Shown here: one piece after another, positions 10,701 to 21,201 of the stretch
How positions within the stretch are numbered: position 1 is the stretch's first letter
How the letters are laid out: every line of letters begins with the position of its first letter
Assembly: GCA_030035585.1 (NCBI GenBank)
Contig: CM057472.1
Span: 86,859,601 to 86,923,600 of the forward strand
Reading direction: 5' to 3'
Length of the DNA stretch: 64,000 nt
Source: Dugong dugon
Lineage: Eukaryota > Chordata > Mammalia > Sirenia > Dugongidae
The notes under the pieces: generated by a model
Seen by the model: the letters and a program-made list of their open reading frames with translations, nothing else
Databases searched by the model: none
Told to the model about the DNA's origin: nothing
Program-made: the position numbers and the translations under genes

Positions 10701-10711
10701 TAAAACACAGC

Positions 10712-10862
10712 AATAGTGATGACCTGCATTCTCATAACACTTACTTTTTAAAGCCTTCTCCCCGTTTTAGAGGTGAGGAAAGCAGGTAGAACTTGCTCAA
10801 AGTCACACACCTAGGTAGGGTCAGAGCTAGGACTCTTGATTTCTAGTTTTGTTCTCGGCCCC
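10712..10862 (-). mobile_element. MIR
   Basis: ccccgttttagaggtgagg and aaagtcacacacctaggtag show an antisense MIR directly after another one. Confidence 0.65.
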
Positions 10863-10987
10863 AGGGAGTGTGTGCTCACACATAGTTTCTGAGTAAATTG
10901 TGTTGCTTTTCTGAGCAGTCTTATTCCTTGTCTCTCTTCTTCCACTCCCACATCCCACCCTTACCTCACCCTACCCACTCCCTAAAC

Positions 10988-11192
10988 AAAAACCCAAACA
11001 TGTTGCTGTGGAGTTGATTCCAACTCAAGCTGACCCTGTGTGTTACAGAGTAGAACTGCTCCATGGGGTTTCTTGGCTGTAATCTTTACCAAAGCAGATC
11101 ACCAGGCCTTTCTTCCAAAGAGCCACTGGGTGGGTTCGAACCGCCAACCTTTAAGTTAGTATTCGAGAGCAAACCATGCGCCACCCAGGGAG
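10988..11192 (-). mobile_element. Afrotherian SINE (RTE-tailed)
   Basis: Full-length antisense copy: tgttgctgtggagttgattc, ggctgtaatctttaccaaag, ggttcgaaccgccaaccttt, ending cgccacccagggagct. The tRNA B-box (ggttcgaacc) is well kept. Confidence 0.9.
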
Positions 11193-12499
11193 CTACCCTC
11201 CTCCTAACCTGACATCAATCCCAACCCTGAAATGCCAGGAAGATAATCCAGCCCCTGCTCCCGCTTCTGGCTGGAACCCTGATCCTGGCCAGGTGAGGAC
11301 ACCTTGTCCCCCACCATCCCTATCCCCATGCAGGCCGTCAGCGTTTTGACGAAACGTGGTTTGTTTTTATTCTTAAATAATATAAATCTCCTGGCTGCAC
11401 CACCCGCCAGGCTGTGAGTTGTGTGTCTTCCTGCACAGTCGCTAATGAGAGTTAATCATTTGTTTATTCTGTATGAAGAGAGGTGGCAGCCATATCTCTC
11501 AAACCAGATGAGGGCTCCAGGACCCTCAGGGAAGCTGGCCACCCCTGGCACATGAGTCACCCAGAACCCCAGCACAATCCTGCCCTGCCACTCCTTCCCT
11601 GAGGAATTGGCCAAGATGCAGGCATCAGCTGAAGATGATGATGATTACTGTTATTGCAGCTATTATTTCTTAAAACACTCCCTTCCCTGAGAATCAAAAA
11701 AAAAAAAAAAGTAATTTGCAAAGATGCTTTGTTGGGAGATAAACAGGCTTTCTCTTGGGCACAGGGATTTATCTCTCGTGTGCTGAGGTTCTTAGAGGTC
11801 TTGCAACTCCTGAGATAAAGCTCCGGGGGATTCTCCCTGGGGAAGGCCAGAGTCAGCATTAGGCTGTTTTCCTAGTTCCAGGGTTAAAGAGGTGAATCAG
11901 CTCTGTTCCTCAGCAGGCTCCTGGGCCCAAGGCCGCTTTTATGTAAGCAGATCTGGCCAGTCCAGGTGCCCTGGGCTGGGGGCGGAGAGCACCAGGAGGA
12001 GGAGGAGGGGTGGGAGGTGGGCTGAGAGTGATTGCTGTCTTTGCTTGGGCCCCCCCAATCTGAATGATTGTCTTAAAGGGCTCGCATCTCATTTATCTGC
12101 ATGATGTTAGCATTCTCCTGCTATTTTCCTAGTGTTTGGATAAATCCTATTGCCTGAAGCTTATATTTCAATTAACTGAGTCCAACTGTCTGTGTCCTGG
12201 AGCACAGGGAAAGGGCGGGGTGGGTTTGTTTTCAGCGGTGGCATTTGTGTGGGCAGTCTCTCTGTCTTCAGTCTGTCAGTTCCCATCCTTGAGGCTATAC
12301 CTCTCACATTGTGGTTTGTATCCCAAACTGGGCAGAATCACCCAGGGCAGGGATTATGCTTTAGGAGTCCTTTGGCCCAGGCAGGGCGGCTGTTCCTTTA
12401 GAATGCATGGGCGGAAGCAGAGTATGGGGACCCTTAGTAGATGCACTAGAGTGGAATTGGCCTCTTACCACGGTAGATTTCTAGCTTTATCCCTGCTTC
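11193..12499. other. Repeat-free, GC-richer block; candidate regulatory DNA
   Basis: About 1.3 kb without any repeat I recognise. It has AT-rich, homeobox-like text near 11440-11475 (gctaatgagagttaatcat) and at 12060-12180 (tttatctgcatgatgttag, tttcaattaactgagtc), separated by a GC-rich purine tract (11970-12025). Overlapping frames on both strands (11892-12104, 11910-12092) have low-complexity translations and are not convincing exons. Confidence 0.4.
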
Positions 12500-12870
12500 A
12501 CCATGGGAATGTGGGCAAGGAACCTCTTTCACCTTTAATCTCCTACCTGGATATATTCTTCTTCACCCATCCTTCTTTCTCCTCCCTGTTTTCTTCCCTT
12601 AAGTACCCTCTTCCAGCCTCTGCATCTTTGTTCTTGCTGTTTCCTCCACCAGAATTTCTTCCCTTTTCTTCACCTACCACTCCTTATCGAAAGTCATCCT
12701 TCAAGGATCAGCTCAGATGTCACCACCTCCATGAAGCCTTTCCCACACTCCTTCCCCAGCATAATGAACCTTGCTTTGGATTATCTGGATTCTCACACCT
12801 CTGTGTTCTTCATTCAGTACATCCCGCATAGAGCATTGCACGGCCTACATAGTTTTCAGTTTGCTGTGGT
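12500..12870 (+). mobile_element. L2 LINE 3' end
   Basis: Sense L2 terminal text: tcaaggatcagctcagatgt, caccacctccatgaagcct, ttcccacactccttcccc. The open frame across it (12136-12831) ends in these L2 codons and is not a gene. Confidence 0.75.
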
Positions 12871-12877
12871 TGGGCTG

Positions 12878-13566
12878 TGTAGTGAGTTGAATTGTGGTCT
12901 CCAAAAAGATATGTCCATGTCCTAATTTCTGGTACCTGTGAATGCTACCTCATTTGGAAAAAGGGTCTTTGCAGATGTAATTAAGTTAGGAATCTTGAGA
13001 TGAAGAGATCATCCTGGATTATCCAAGTGAGCCCAAATCCAGTGACAAGTGTCCTTATAAGAGACACAGGGGAGATTTGACAGACAGAAGAGGAGAAGTC
13101 AATTAATACGGAGGCAGAGATAGGAGTGATGTAGCCACAAATCAAGGAAACCAAGGAATGCCTACAGCCACCAGAAGCTGGAAGAAGTAACGAAGGATCC
13201 CTGGCTAGAGTCTCCAGAGAAAGTACTGCCCTGCCAACACCTCGATTGTAGACTTGTAGCCTCCAGAGCTGTGAGGCTAGACTTTCTGTTGTTTGAAGCC
13301 ACGCAGTTCGTGATAATTTGTTATGGCAGCCCTGTTGTTAGTTGCTGTTGAGTCGATTTCCATTCATGTCAATCCCATGTATGCAGAGTGGAACTGTACT
13401 CCATAGAGTTTCCAAGGCTGTGACCTTTTGGAAGCAGGTTGTCAGGCCTTACTTCCGAGGTGTCTCTGGGTGGATTTGAATTGCCAGCCTTTCAGTTAGT
13501 AGTCCAGTGCTTTAAGATTTGCACCACCCAGGGACTTCTGTTCAGTAGCCCTAGGAAGCTAATACA
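12878..13566 (+). mobile_element. MLT1-type MaLR solo LTR, split by a SINE
   Basis: Starts tgtagtgagttgaattgtgg, continues gggtctttgcagatgtaatt, agccaccagaagctgg, and ends ctaggaagctaataca. Flanking pentamers ggctg (12873-12877) and ggttg (13567-13571) differ by one transition, consistent with the 5-bp TSD of ERVL-type integration. A SINE lies inside at 13334-13538. Confidence 0.85.
13334..13538 (-). mobile_element. Afrotherian SINE inside the MLT1 LTR
   Basis: Antisense copy from gttgttagttgctgttgagt to gcaccacccagggactt. The host text tgttatggcagccct (13319-13333) recurs as tgttcagtagccct (13539-13552), a diverged TSD of about 14 bp. Confidence 0.85.
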
Positions 13567-13779
13567 GGTTGAAAATGGGAGAGGCAGAAAGAAGACAAAA
13601 ATACGGGTGTAAGGAATATGGACTCTTCCAGACTATTTATTACCACCTTGACTCCTTCTGCTTCTGTTTCATACAGTCGAAGCTCTGTTCCTCCTGCACC
13701 AGGCCTTGTGTTATTCAGGATAGGCCCTTGCCACACTTGGGAGGTCAATATTGAATAAAGAATCACAATTATAATACCA

Positions 13780-13985
13780 GTAAGAGCAACTAACATTTGT
13801 ATAGGCTTTTACAGTTTACAGAGTATTTTACCTCATTTTATTTTGTGTTTACGATAACCCTGCTAGATGGTTATTGTGGTCCTCATTTTACATATGAGGA
13901 AATGGACAATCAGAGGTGTTAGAGAAATTGTACATGATCATACAACTGGTCTGGTTGAACCAAGACTTTAAAAGCCCATGTCATC
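13780..13985 (-). mobile_element. MIR
   Basis: caactaacatttgtataggc, cattttacatatgaggaaat and catacaactggtctggttg are in the expected order. Confidence 0.75.
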
Positions 13986-13987
13986 TA

Positions 13988-14274
13988 GGCTGGTTACTGA
14001 CATTTCTCCATGCATTAATAAAGATGTGCCCAGCACAGTAGAGGACAGAGAGCATGGAGGAAGACCTAATGCCAACCACACTGCTTACCCCCTTCCAAGA
14101 ATATTCCCTGAAACCCATTGCATATAAACATAGCTCCCAAAGCCCCTTCTGCACTTTGCTAAAATTCTTCTGGTTCAGTGTGATCAGGCTCTTTGCCTCC
14201 CCTCACTTCTCAGGCGCTCTAGCTGAACTAACACATAAAAGACCACGTATATTTATATCTGAAAGGAACCCTAG
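13988..14274 (+). repeat. Inverted duplicate segment, copy 1
   Basis: The minus strand of 17246-17503 aligns with this segment nearly end to end, roughly 80-85% identical by eye. Shared blocks include attaataaagatgt, cacactgcttaccccc and ctggttcagtgtgatcaggc. Copy 1 carries 30 bp (14190-14219) absent from copy 2. Translations resemble each other in part (SPFCTLLKF, SERNP) but a 2-bp indel breaks the shared frame, so coding is unlikely. Confidence 0.8.
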
Positions 14275-14275
14275 A

Positions 14276-14445
14276 TGGAGTTCTGGTGGCACAGTGGTTA
14301 AGAGCTGGGCTGCTAAGCAGAAGCTCAGCAGTTTGAATCCACTAGCTGCTCCTCGGAAATCCCATGGGGCAGTTCTATTCTGTCCTATAGGGTTGCTATG
14401 AGTCGGAATCGACTTGAAGGCAATGTGTTTCTGGTTCCAAATCCG
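14276..14445 (+). mobile_element. Afrotherian SINE (RTE-tailed)
   Basis: ttctggtggcacagtggtta, gcagtttgaatccactagct and gttgctatgagtcggaatcg. It abuts the right end of inverted segment copy 1; no TSD is evident. Confidence 0.9.
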
Positions 14446-15002
14446 TTTATGTTTAGTGATACACTTGACGTTTATTGAATTTAAGACCCAGTGGGTCAGT
14501 TTTTTTTTTTTTTTTCCCTTCCTTTCTGAGACACAATTTCAGAAACGGTCTTTGCCTGAGCTAGGGCTGCCTGGTTTTTTCTTTACCCCAAGGTGTGCTT
14601 AGACTCAGCAGGCTTTGCCCATCTTGGAGAAGAAAGCCTGTTTATTCAAGAGTCTTTATTTTAAAAGCTATCTCTCTCTGTGTTAAATTTATATTGTTTA
14701 AGTAGGCTACTGAGGTGCCTTTCTGTGCCTGTATGTGTGTGTGTGTGTATATGTGAAGTCCTGCAGTTTGCCAGCTGTCATCCCCCTCTGGCGGTCACTG
14801 GCATGAATCCATCACCTGGTCATCTAAAAGCTCAATGAAAGGAAGACCAGTAGGCCAGGAGGCCCAGGGAAAGACTCTGTGGTCAGCATATTTATCATGG
14901 TTTATGCCTGTATACTCTCTCCTTAAGCATTTCAGTGAATGATGCTGCTCCCCAAATGAAGCACTTCATTCCAGGAGAATGGCCATGTTGCATAAACCGA
15001 TA
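14446..15002. other. No recognisable repeat; short (GT)n
   Basis: Contains a T-run (14500-14516) and (GT)n at 14734-14756. The part after 14880 (gcatatttatcatggtttat, atttcagtgaatgatgctgc) is repeat-free and could be conserved, but nothing specific can be shown. Confidence 0.45.
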
Positions 15003-15205
15003 GAAGGTGGGCTTTGGAATCTGAGAGCCATAGGTTCCCATCTCAGCTCTACCCTTTAATATCTGTATGGGCTTGACTTACTTAACTTTGCCAATTCACA
15101 TCTGTAAAATGGGATGATAATAAATAACTTCCTTCTAGGAGTTGTTGTAGCATTATGTAAAATACATAGTACATAGCAGGCACTTGGTCATTGCTCAGTT
15201 TCTTC
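15003..15205 (+). mobile_element. MIR
   Basis: ggctttggaatctgagagcc, ccatctcagctctaccct and cacatctgtaaaatgggatg, then agtacatagcaggcacttgg. Confidence 0.8.
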
Positions 15206-15473
15206 CTCTTACCCATACATAATTAATTCTGCTCTTAAAATTATGCTTCTATTGTAAATCGTACTTTTATGCAGGGAGCACTGAGTAGCTCTGTCACATT
15301 ATCCCCTAGAAAATAATAAGATGTCGTTTTTGCAAAGGGGACACCGAGGACCTGAAGGGAAGAAATAAAATACTCAGATTCCATGTCAAATTAGAGTTAG
15401 GGCTAAAATGGAAATAGGGATGTTCTTTTTTCTTCCTTTTAATGGAAGGGGAAGCAAATGAATATTTTTGGGC

Positions 15474-15682
15474 CCCTAATATAAGCCTAGTCCTTTACTC
15501 ACATATTTTATTTAATTCGCACAAAACCCCAGTGCAATTGGTAATATTACCCTTATTTTACAGATGAGGAAATGCAGGCTTAGAATTCCAGTTGCTGTGG
15601 GTTACACAGCAGAGAAACTGCGTTCCCACCCAGGCTGTCTGACTCCTGAGTCATTGCTCTTTTACTTCACCATGCTGCTTCC
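15474..15682 (-). mobile_element. MIR
   Basis: cttattttacagatgaggaa and ttacacagcagagaaactg, with the tRNA-like end cccacccaggctgtctgac. Confidence 0.8.
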
Positions 15683-16135
15683 ACAGGAATGGGGGCGGGG
15701 GTAGGCAGGACATATAGCTCATGAAAATCTCATGTGTAGGATTAATCAAGAGGATCACCATTATTATCCCCAGATGCCAAAGGACAATAATCTGCAGTTC
15801 CAGGGATCTCATCTCCTCCCAGTCATTCACCACTAAGGGATGGAGATGGAGTTAAAATAGAACCTGGCCAGTAGTGCAGTGTGATCCAAGGGGTTTCTCC
15901 TTGTCCTGCTGATTAGGACCTGATCTCCATTATCGTTTTGAAGAGTGAGTAAAGCTACCTGTAAGAATGGCATGGCAGGGGCCATGTCTGACCCCCTCTA
16001 ACTTCACAAGGGTGAAGGAGAATCAAGATCAACAGTCCAAGGCTGATTCCCTTGAGGTGGAGGTCAGATAAGCTATCTTTACCAGTTCTGACACCAGCTG
16101 CACTCTCTGCTTCTCTGCTGGGTTGGATAATTTAT
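15683..16135. other. No recognisable feature
   Basis: Unique-looking sequence next to a probable LTR; the last 100 bp may belong to that element. Confidence 0.4.
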
Positions 16136-16850
16136 GGCAATGGCAACACAGAACTCACAGACAGTACTCACGATTATGGGGTTTATTAGGGAAGTAACAG
16201 GTTACAATTCAGGTTGAAGAATGCGCAAGATACAATTCTTCCATTAGGACAGTCTTCTCAGCCATGCTTGCAGGCATACCTCTCTTTGGTTCCTCAGCCT
16301 GTGCCCTGCTCAGGCAAGTGTTAAGAAGCTCTTTCAGCTTTGCTGATAAGTGCCCAGAGGCACCCCACTCCACCAGTAAGCTCAGCTCTAGCTCTTTGGG
16401 ACAGCAAACCTGGCTCCACCAAGTGCCCTGAGGCATCCCACTCCTACAGCAAACCTCCTGCCCAAAGGCACTCAGCTTTCTCGCTCTGTGGGCTGGAAAG
16501 CCCGTTGGCTGTCTCCTGCCGTTCTCTCCTGCTGCCATTTCTCTGCTACTGCTTCTCACCATCTTCAGTGTTACAACTCTCTCTTTCTTGGTCTCTTGGT
16601 TGTAGGAGCTTCTTAGCACAGGGATCTCAGGTTCAAAGGACACGTTCCACTCTTGGACCATCTTCCTTGGTGATGGTGATATCCTCTGTTTCCTGCCTCT
16701 GGGATGGCTCATTTTAAGCCTAGCAGGATGACAAAACTGACCAATCCCCTTAGTGGGCCACAGTACCTTATCTGCACATTCTCCTTAGGTGGCACTTACA
16801 AGACCATGGCAAGAAAGTCCACACAAAAGTGATCCATTGCACTGTACTAC
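16136..16850 (-). mobile_element. Probable ERV LTR, antisense
   Basis: CT-rich block of about 700 bp with LTR-like structure: ggggtttattagggaagtaa near its left end (antisense of a poly(A) signal region), repeated gccctgaggcatcccactcc-type text, and aagaccatggcaagaaagt near the right end. I recall this LTR type from elephant-like genomes but cannot name it. Open frames on both strands (16209-16717) are LTR text. The TSD is not resolved. Confidence 0.5.
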
Positions 16851-17189
16851 CGAAGATATTTAATATAATATGAGTTACTAGTTTGAGTGACTATAGTTGG
16901 AGTAAAGATAGAGGACATTATATCAGTTTTACTTGAATTAAACCCTAAAGCAGTGTCTTGTTATTCAGTTAACTAAAGCATCTGGTCGCCTTGCTAGGCT
17001 TTGCAGAGGAGTGGAAGGTCTTAGGGGAAATGGGATTACTAAGGAAGCAGAAGTGTAAACTTGTCAAGGAGACTGCAGCCTCATGTGTGAGAGAAGAGAA
17101 CACGTAGCAGAACATAGTTTCTTGCTCAGTTGTTGGGAGACTGGTGTCATAGTTATTGATCCATCAGCTTTACAACCTAACCTAGCAAG
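16851..17189. other. No recognisable feature
   Basis: Unique-looking AT-rich sequence; no open frame or repeat noted. Confidence 0.45.
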
Positions 17190-17245
17190 TCACAATCTCT
17201 CTGGAACTCAGTCTGTAAAATATAAAGGTCAAACAAGATGATAGC
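17190..17245 (+). mobile_element. MIR-like fragment
   Basis: gcaagtcacaatctctctgg then actcagtctgtaaaatataa, resembling the middle of a sense MIR. Confidence 0.45.
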
Positions 17246-17503
17246 TAGGGTTCCTTTCAGATACAAATACGTGTGGTCTTTTGACTGTTAGTTCAGCTAG
17301 CCTGATCACACTGAACCAGCAGAATTTCAGCAGAGTGCAAAAGGGGCTTCGGGGGCTACCTCTGTAGATGCAGTGGGTCTCCAGGAATATTCTCGGATGG
17401 GGGTAAGCAGTGTGGTTAGCATTAGGCCTCCCCCCATTCTCTCTGTCCTCCACTGTGCTGGGTACATCTTTATTAATGCATCTAACATTGTCACTAACCA
17501 GCC
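17246..17503 (-). repeat. Inverted duplicate segment, copy 2
   Basis: Reverse complement of copy 1 at 13988-14274, with the 30-bp block missing between caggct and agctgaac. Copy 2 is followed directly by an L2 3' fragment, whereas copy 1 is preceded by a MIR, so the flanks differ and set the limits of the duplicated part. Confidence 0.8.
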
Positions 17504-17600
17504 TGTTCCTCACTAGACTGTAGCTCCTTGAGGGAAGAGTCTATTTCTCCTCTAGACCAGTGAACAGTGGATGAAAGAATGAATTCATGAACCAAGACTT
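17504..17600 (+). mobile_element. L2 LINE 3' fragment
   Basis: ctcactagactgtagctcct followed by tgagggaagagtctattt and gaatgaattcatgaa is the end of sense L2. Confidence 0.7.
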
Positions 17601-17642
17601 TTAGATTCCAGTTTCTCTAGAGGTGTTATTTAAGCATCATTT

Positions 17643-17652
17643 GTGTGTGCGT

Positions 17653-17694
<42 letters not shown>
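17643..17694. repeat. (GT)n microsatellite
   Basis: About 26 GT units with two early interruptions; the second longest pure dinucleotide tract in the window by eye. Confidence 0.97.
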
Positions 17695-17696
<2 letters not shown>

Positions 17697-18254
17697 ATCT
17701 CTTCTCCTCAATGGGTCAATAGATTATAAAGTTCAGGGTAGGAAGGGAAGGTGAAAGGGAGTTGGTGTTTGCAGAAACTGGTAAACATTGGAAGTTATGC
17801 CTGTGGCTGTGATCCAAAAGCCTGTTCACCCTTAGTCCCTTTCCTGCTTGGGTGATGAAGCTACCTTGCAAATGATGGGAGTGGAGGCAAGGTCAGGAAT
17901 GATGTTCATTGGCTTACAGCCCCCAGTCACATTGCTGGTCTGTGGCCAGGCACAGCAAGTTTGACAAGTGTATATACCCAGCTTGCCTATGACTGTTATC
18001 TACCCATCATGTCCACTGTCTTTTCCCCTCCAGTCCCCTTCTGGGACTCCCATTGGAGGGACGATCATTTTTAATTCAAAAGTCCTCTTCTCTTTAGATT
18101 TGTGGACTGATTCTTATTTGACCTACTCCGTCCTCACTCTCCCCAAATATTATTTTTATCTTGATACTAAGTCAATGAGTTGGAGGAGAGGAAGGGAGGC
18201 TGAAGAGAGACCAAATATATACATATAGGATGGGGGTGGGGCTTATAAAATAGT
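17695..18254. other. No recognisable feature
   Basis: Unique-looking. The 86-codon plus-strand frame 17968-18228 has no recognised motif. Confidence 0.45.
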
Positions 18255-18482
18255 GTCCACTGAGGACCCACTATGTGCTTAACATAGTTCTCTGGGCTTT
18301 ATATGCATTATTTACAGTGTTCTCAACAACTGTAGGAAGAAAGTGTGATTCTCCAATTTTACATGTGCAGAGACTGAGGCTCTGGGTGGTTAAGTAGTTT
18401 CCAAGGTCACATAGCTAGTGAGAGGCAGACATGGGACTAGAATTAGGACTGTATGGCTCCAGAGTCACTGTATCTTTTCAAT
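18255..18482 (-). mobile_element. MIR
   Basis: acccactatgtgcttaacat, ccaattttacatgtgcagag and aaggtcacatagctagtgag. Confidence 0.8.
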
Positions 18483-18524
18483 ATAACATCGTTATTTTCC
18501 CAAATATTTTTCTCATAGCCTCTC

Positions 18525-18645
18525 GATCTTAGGTATATGTCACACTCACTACTAAAAGGATCAAATGATGACAAAATGTTTAGGGCCTAGGTCAGGGCCT
18601 GGCACAAAGCCAGCACTCAATGAACGTTAAGTGATACTGTTATTT
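18525..18645 (+). mobile_element. MIR 3' fragment
   Basis: ctaaaaggatcaaatgatga then tcagggcctggcacaaagc and cactcaatgaacgttaagt. Confidence 0.65.
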
Positions 18646-18758
18646 GCACATTCGATAGCTTGGGGGTCCTCACAATATTCATGGGAAAGGGAAAAAAGTG
18701 TTGGCTAATTAATGAAAGTATAGAATTTGTGGACCAGGGACTGTTAGAATACATATTA

Positions 18759-18927
18759 AACCTAAAAACCAAACCTGTTGCCATCAAGTTGATTCCGATT
18801 CATAGCAACCCTATAGGACAGAGTAGAACTGCTCCATAAGGTTTCCAAGGAGCAGCTGGTGGATTCTAACTGCCGATCTTTTGGTTAGCAGTCGAATTCT
18901 TTACCACTGTGCCATCAGGGCTCCAAG
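18759..18927 (-). mobile_element. Afrotherian SINE with 10-bp TSD
   Basis: Antisense short-form copy: ttgccatcaagttgattccg, gaactgctccataaggtttc, gtgccatcagggctcc. The decamer atacatatta is repeated exactly at 18749-18758 and 18928-18937. Confidence 0.92.
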
Positions 18928-18937
18928 ATACATATTA

Positions 18938-19311
18938 CTGATCATTAACTCATTTTAGACTTTACCTGGTAGAAGAGTTGCAGCTCTGGTTAAAGTCTAT
19001 ATTCCATTCACCTGTGCAAGGGTAATGACATTGTCCTAACCTCTGACATGTTTCTAAGTGACCATTACTGCCACTGCTGCTAGGCACCTCTGCGAAGTTC
19101 CCAGGGTGCGCTTGGCATGGTTCAACATTCCAGAATTCAGCTTGCAGGCTACTTTGGAAATTAGCATTGCATGCCATTAAAGAGTGGCGGCCATGCTGCC
19201 TCTGTCCATGGTACTGAACCCAGAGCTCCTAGAGGGGTGGAAACAGAGGGTACCACAAGTTCCTTTCGTTTTCACAGCCTAACTAAACTGAAAGGTTGGA
19301 CTCCTGTGGAA
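18938..19311. other. No recognisable feature
   Basis: Unique-looking. The minus-strand frame 18962-19177 (71 codons) has no recognised similarity. Confidence 0.45.
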
Positions 19312-19535
19312 AGAGGACTGATTTAGAGTTAGGAGATCTGGCTACAGCTCCCATCACTTGCTGTGTGGCCCCAGGCAAACCACCTAACTTCTCTGTTTCA
19401 ATATTCCCATTGGTAAAATTAGATTGCTACATTCTGTCATTTCTGTCTCACAGTGCTGCTGATTCTGTGTGAGTAAATGAGACAGCAGATGCTAAAGTGG
19501 TATATGAATGTACAATATGATTATGCTGGTATTAT
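19312..19535 (+). mobile_element. MIR-type SINE
   Basis: ttagagttaggagatctggc, cttgctgtgtggccccaggc and ttcccattggtaaaattaga. Confidence 0.65.
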
Positions 19536-19967
19536 CGCCTCTCAGTCTTTTAATCATACATTTTGACTGTATTGTTTTAATTCACGGATGCACCCTGAGG
19601 CCTAATCAAACATAATGCAGTGAGCAGGAACTCAAACAGATAAATGCATTGCAGGGAAAAATGCAATTTAACTTTTTCATGAGTTGTCTGAAAGCTCCTT
19701 ATAGCTGCATAGCTCAGGGTGTGTCACTAAGAAGAAGAAAGATTATGACCAGTGAGGGGTCAGTCTCTGTTTGGAAGGAGAGAAGAAGACAAAGCAGATC
19801 ACATCTGGTCACCTCCACAAACCTCAAAGGGGAACTCCACTGTACTATCACAGTGCCTGAAACCTCATCATTAGCCCAACTGTAGGTCGATATTCCATGT
19901 CCTTCACAAAATGGTCACAACCTCCCTTTCTGAGTCAATCATGTTTGCTATGGCTTGGGATTTGAAG
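19536..19967. other. Repeat-free block; possible conserved DNA
   Basis: AT-rich sequence at 19560-19720 (aacagataaatgcattgcag, aaaatgcaatttaactttt) has no repeat identity. The 78-codon frame 19649-19885 has no recognised motif. Confidence 0.35.
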
Positions 19968-20620
19968 GCAGAATCCATGGCTCTAAGTCATTCTTTCCCT
20001 AGCTATGGAATCTTCCTAAAGCCAGTAATTTAAACTGTCTTGTCTTCAGTTTTCATCTATGTTATTGTTGTTAGGTGCTGTAGATTTGGTTCCAACTCAC
20101 AGCGACCCTATGTACAACAGAACAAAACACTGCCCAGTCCTGCACCACCTCAGAATCGTTGCTGTGCTTGAGCCCATTGTTTCAGCCATTGTGTCAATCT
20201 ATCTTGTTGAGGGTCTTCCTCTTTTTCACTGACCCTCTACCTTACCAAGAATGATGTCCTTCTCCAGGGACTGGTCCCTCCTGATAACATGTCCAAAGTA
20301 TGTGAGATGTAGTCTCACCATCCTTGCTTCTAAGGAGCATTGTGGTTGTACTTCTTCCATGGGTTTGTTCATTCTTTTGGCAGTCCACGGTATATTCAAT
20401 ATTCTTCGGCAACACCATAATTCAAAGGCATCAATTCTTCTTTGGTCTTCCTTATTCATTGCCCAGCTTTTCCATGCATAAGATTGAAAACACCATGGCT
20501 TGGGTTCTTTTTCTATAAAATGGGTTTAATAGTAATAATACCGACCTCATGAGATAACTGAGAAGATAAAATTGAAAACAGACTCTATGAAATTGTATAA
20601 ATATTAGTTGTCAGCAGGTC
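19968..20620 (+). mobile_element. MIR split by an RTE insertion
   Basis: Left part ends gtcttcagttttcatctat; right part resumes at about 20508 with tttctataaaatgggttta, then ataccgacctcatgagataa. The two halves are adjacent in MIR. Confidence 0.7.
20062..20504 (-). mobile_element. RTE (BovB-like) LINE, 3' end
   Basis: Antisense 3' terminus inside a MIR: starts gttgttaggtgctgtagatt, contains ccttctccagggactggtcc and tttggcagtccacggtatat. The minus frame 20226-20459 (77 codons) encodes the RTE C-terminal region (RRIDAFELWCCRRILNIPW, FGHVIRRDQSLEKDI). It has no full domain and is a dead fragment. Confidence 0.92.
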
Positions 20621-20639
20621 TTAACCTTTTCCCTGTTCT

Positions 20640-21185
20640 GTGCCTTTGTGCATACTATTCCTTTCACCAGGTGTATTCTCTCTCCCACCCCTTCCTGTTA
20701 GAATCTTACTCATTCTTAAAAACACAGAACAAACACCATCTTCACTGACCATGCCACCATAAGTGATTTTTTTTCCTTTCCAGACCTCCTTGAGAATCTA
20801 TGATTTTTACTACTCACCTAGTTGTCCCCCTGCACTGTGGTTGTTGTTGCATTCCATTGAGTCAATTCCAACTCAGAGCAACCACTTGTGACAGAGTAAA
20901 ACTTCTCCATAGAATTTCCTTGGCTGTAATCTTTATGGGAGCAGATCGCCAGGTCTTTCTCTTGCTGAGCCACTGGGTAGGTTTAAACTGCCAACCTTTT
21001 TTGTTAGCAGCCCAGCACTTAACCGTTCACATCACCAGGGCTTCTTTGGTAGTGTAGTTATTTTAGTACATTTTTACTTTCTTAAATAGATTGTGAGATC
21101 CTGAGGGGTGGGATCGTAACTTCCACAGCGCCTTACACGCAGCGGATGCCCAATACCTGTGTGAAGGGACAAGTGAAATGATGTT
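20640..21185 (+). mobile_element. L2 LINE 3' end split by a SINE
   Basis: Left part has attctctctcccaccccttc and ccttgagaatctatg; after the SINE the text resumes with aatagattgtgagatcctga and the cagcgccttacac / gatgcccaatacc end of L2. Confidence 0.6.
20839..21043 (-). mobile_element. Afrotherian SINE inside L2
   Basis: Antisense copy: gttgttgttgcattccattg, ggctgtaatctttatgggag, and cacatcaccagggcttc at the head. The host L2 continues on both sides. Confidence 0.88.
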
Positions 21186-21201
21186 ACGCAATGCCCAGTC
21201 C

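Noticed and set aside
12136-12831. 231-codon open frame, the longest in the window
   Set aside because: Its C-terminal third is sense L2 3' sequence and the rest is low-complexity, CT-rich text with no domain; no splice or promoter context.
16209-16717. Overlapping open frames of 167 (minus) and 125 (plus) codons
   Set aside because: Both lie in the probable ERV LTR and mirror each other on opposite strands; biased composition explains the lack of stops.
14054-17513. Similar translations on opposite strands (SPFCTLLKF, SERNP) suggesting a small gene pair
   Set aside because: The similarity reflects the inverted duplication; an indel of 2 bp between the copies breaks the common frame, so selection on a protein is unlikely.
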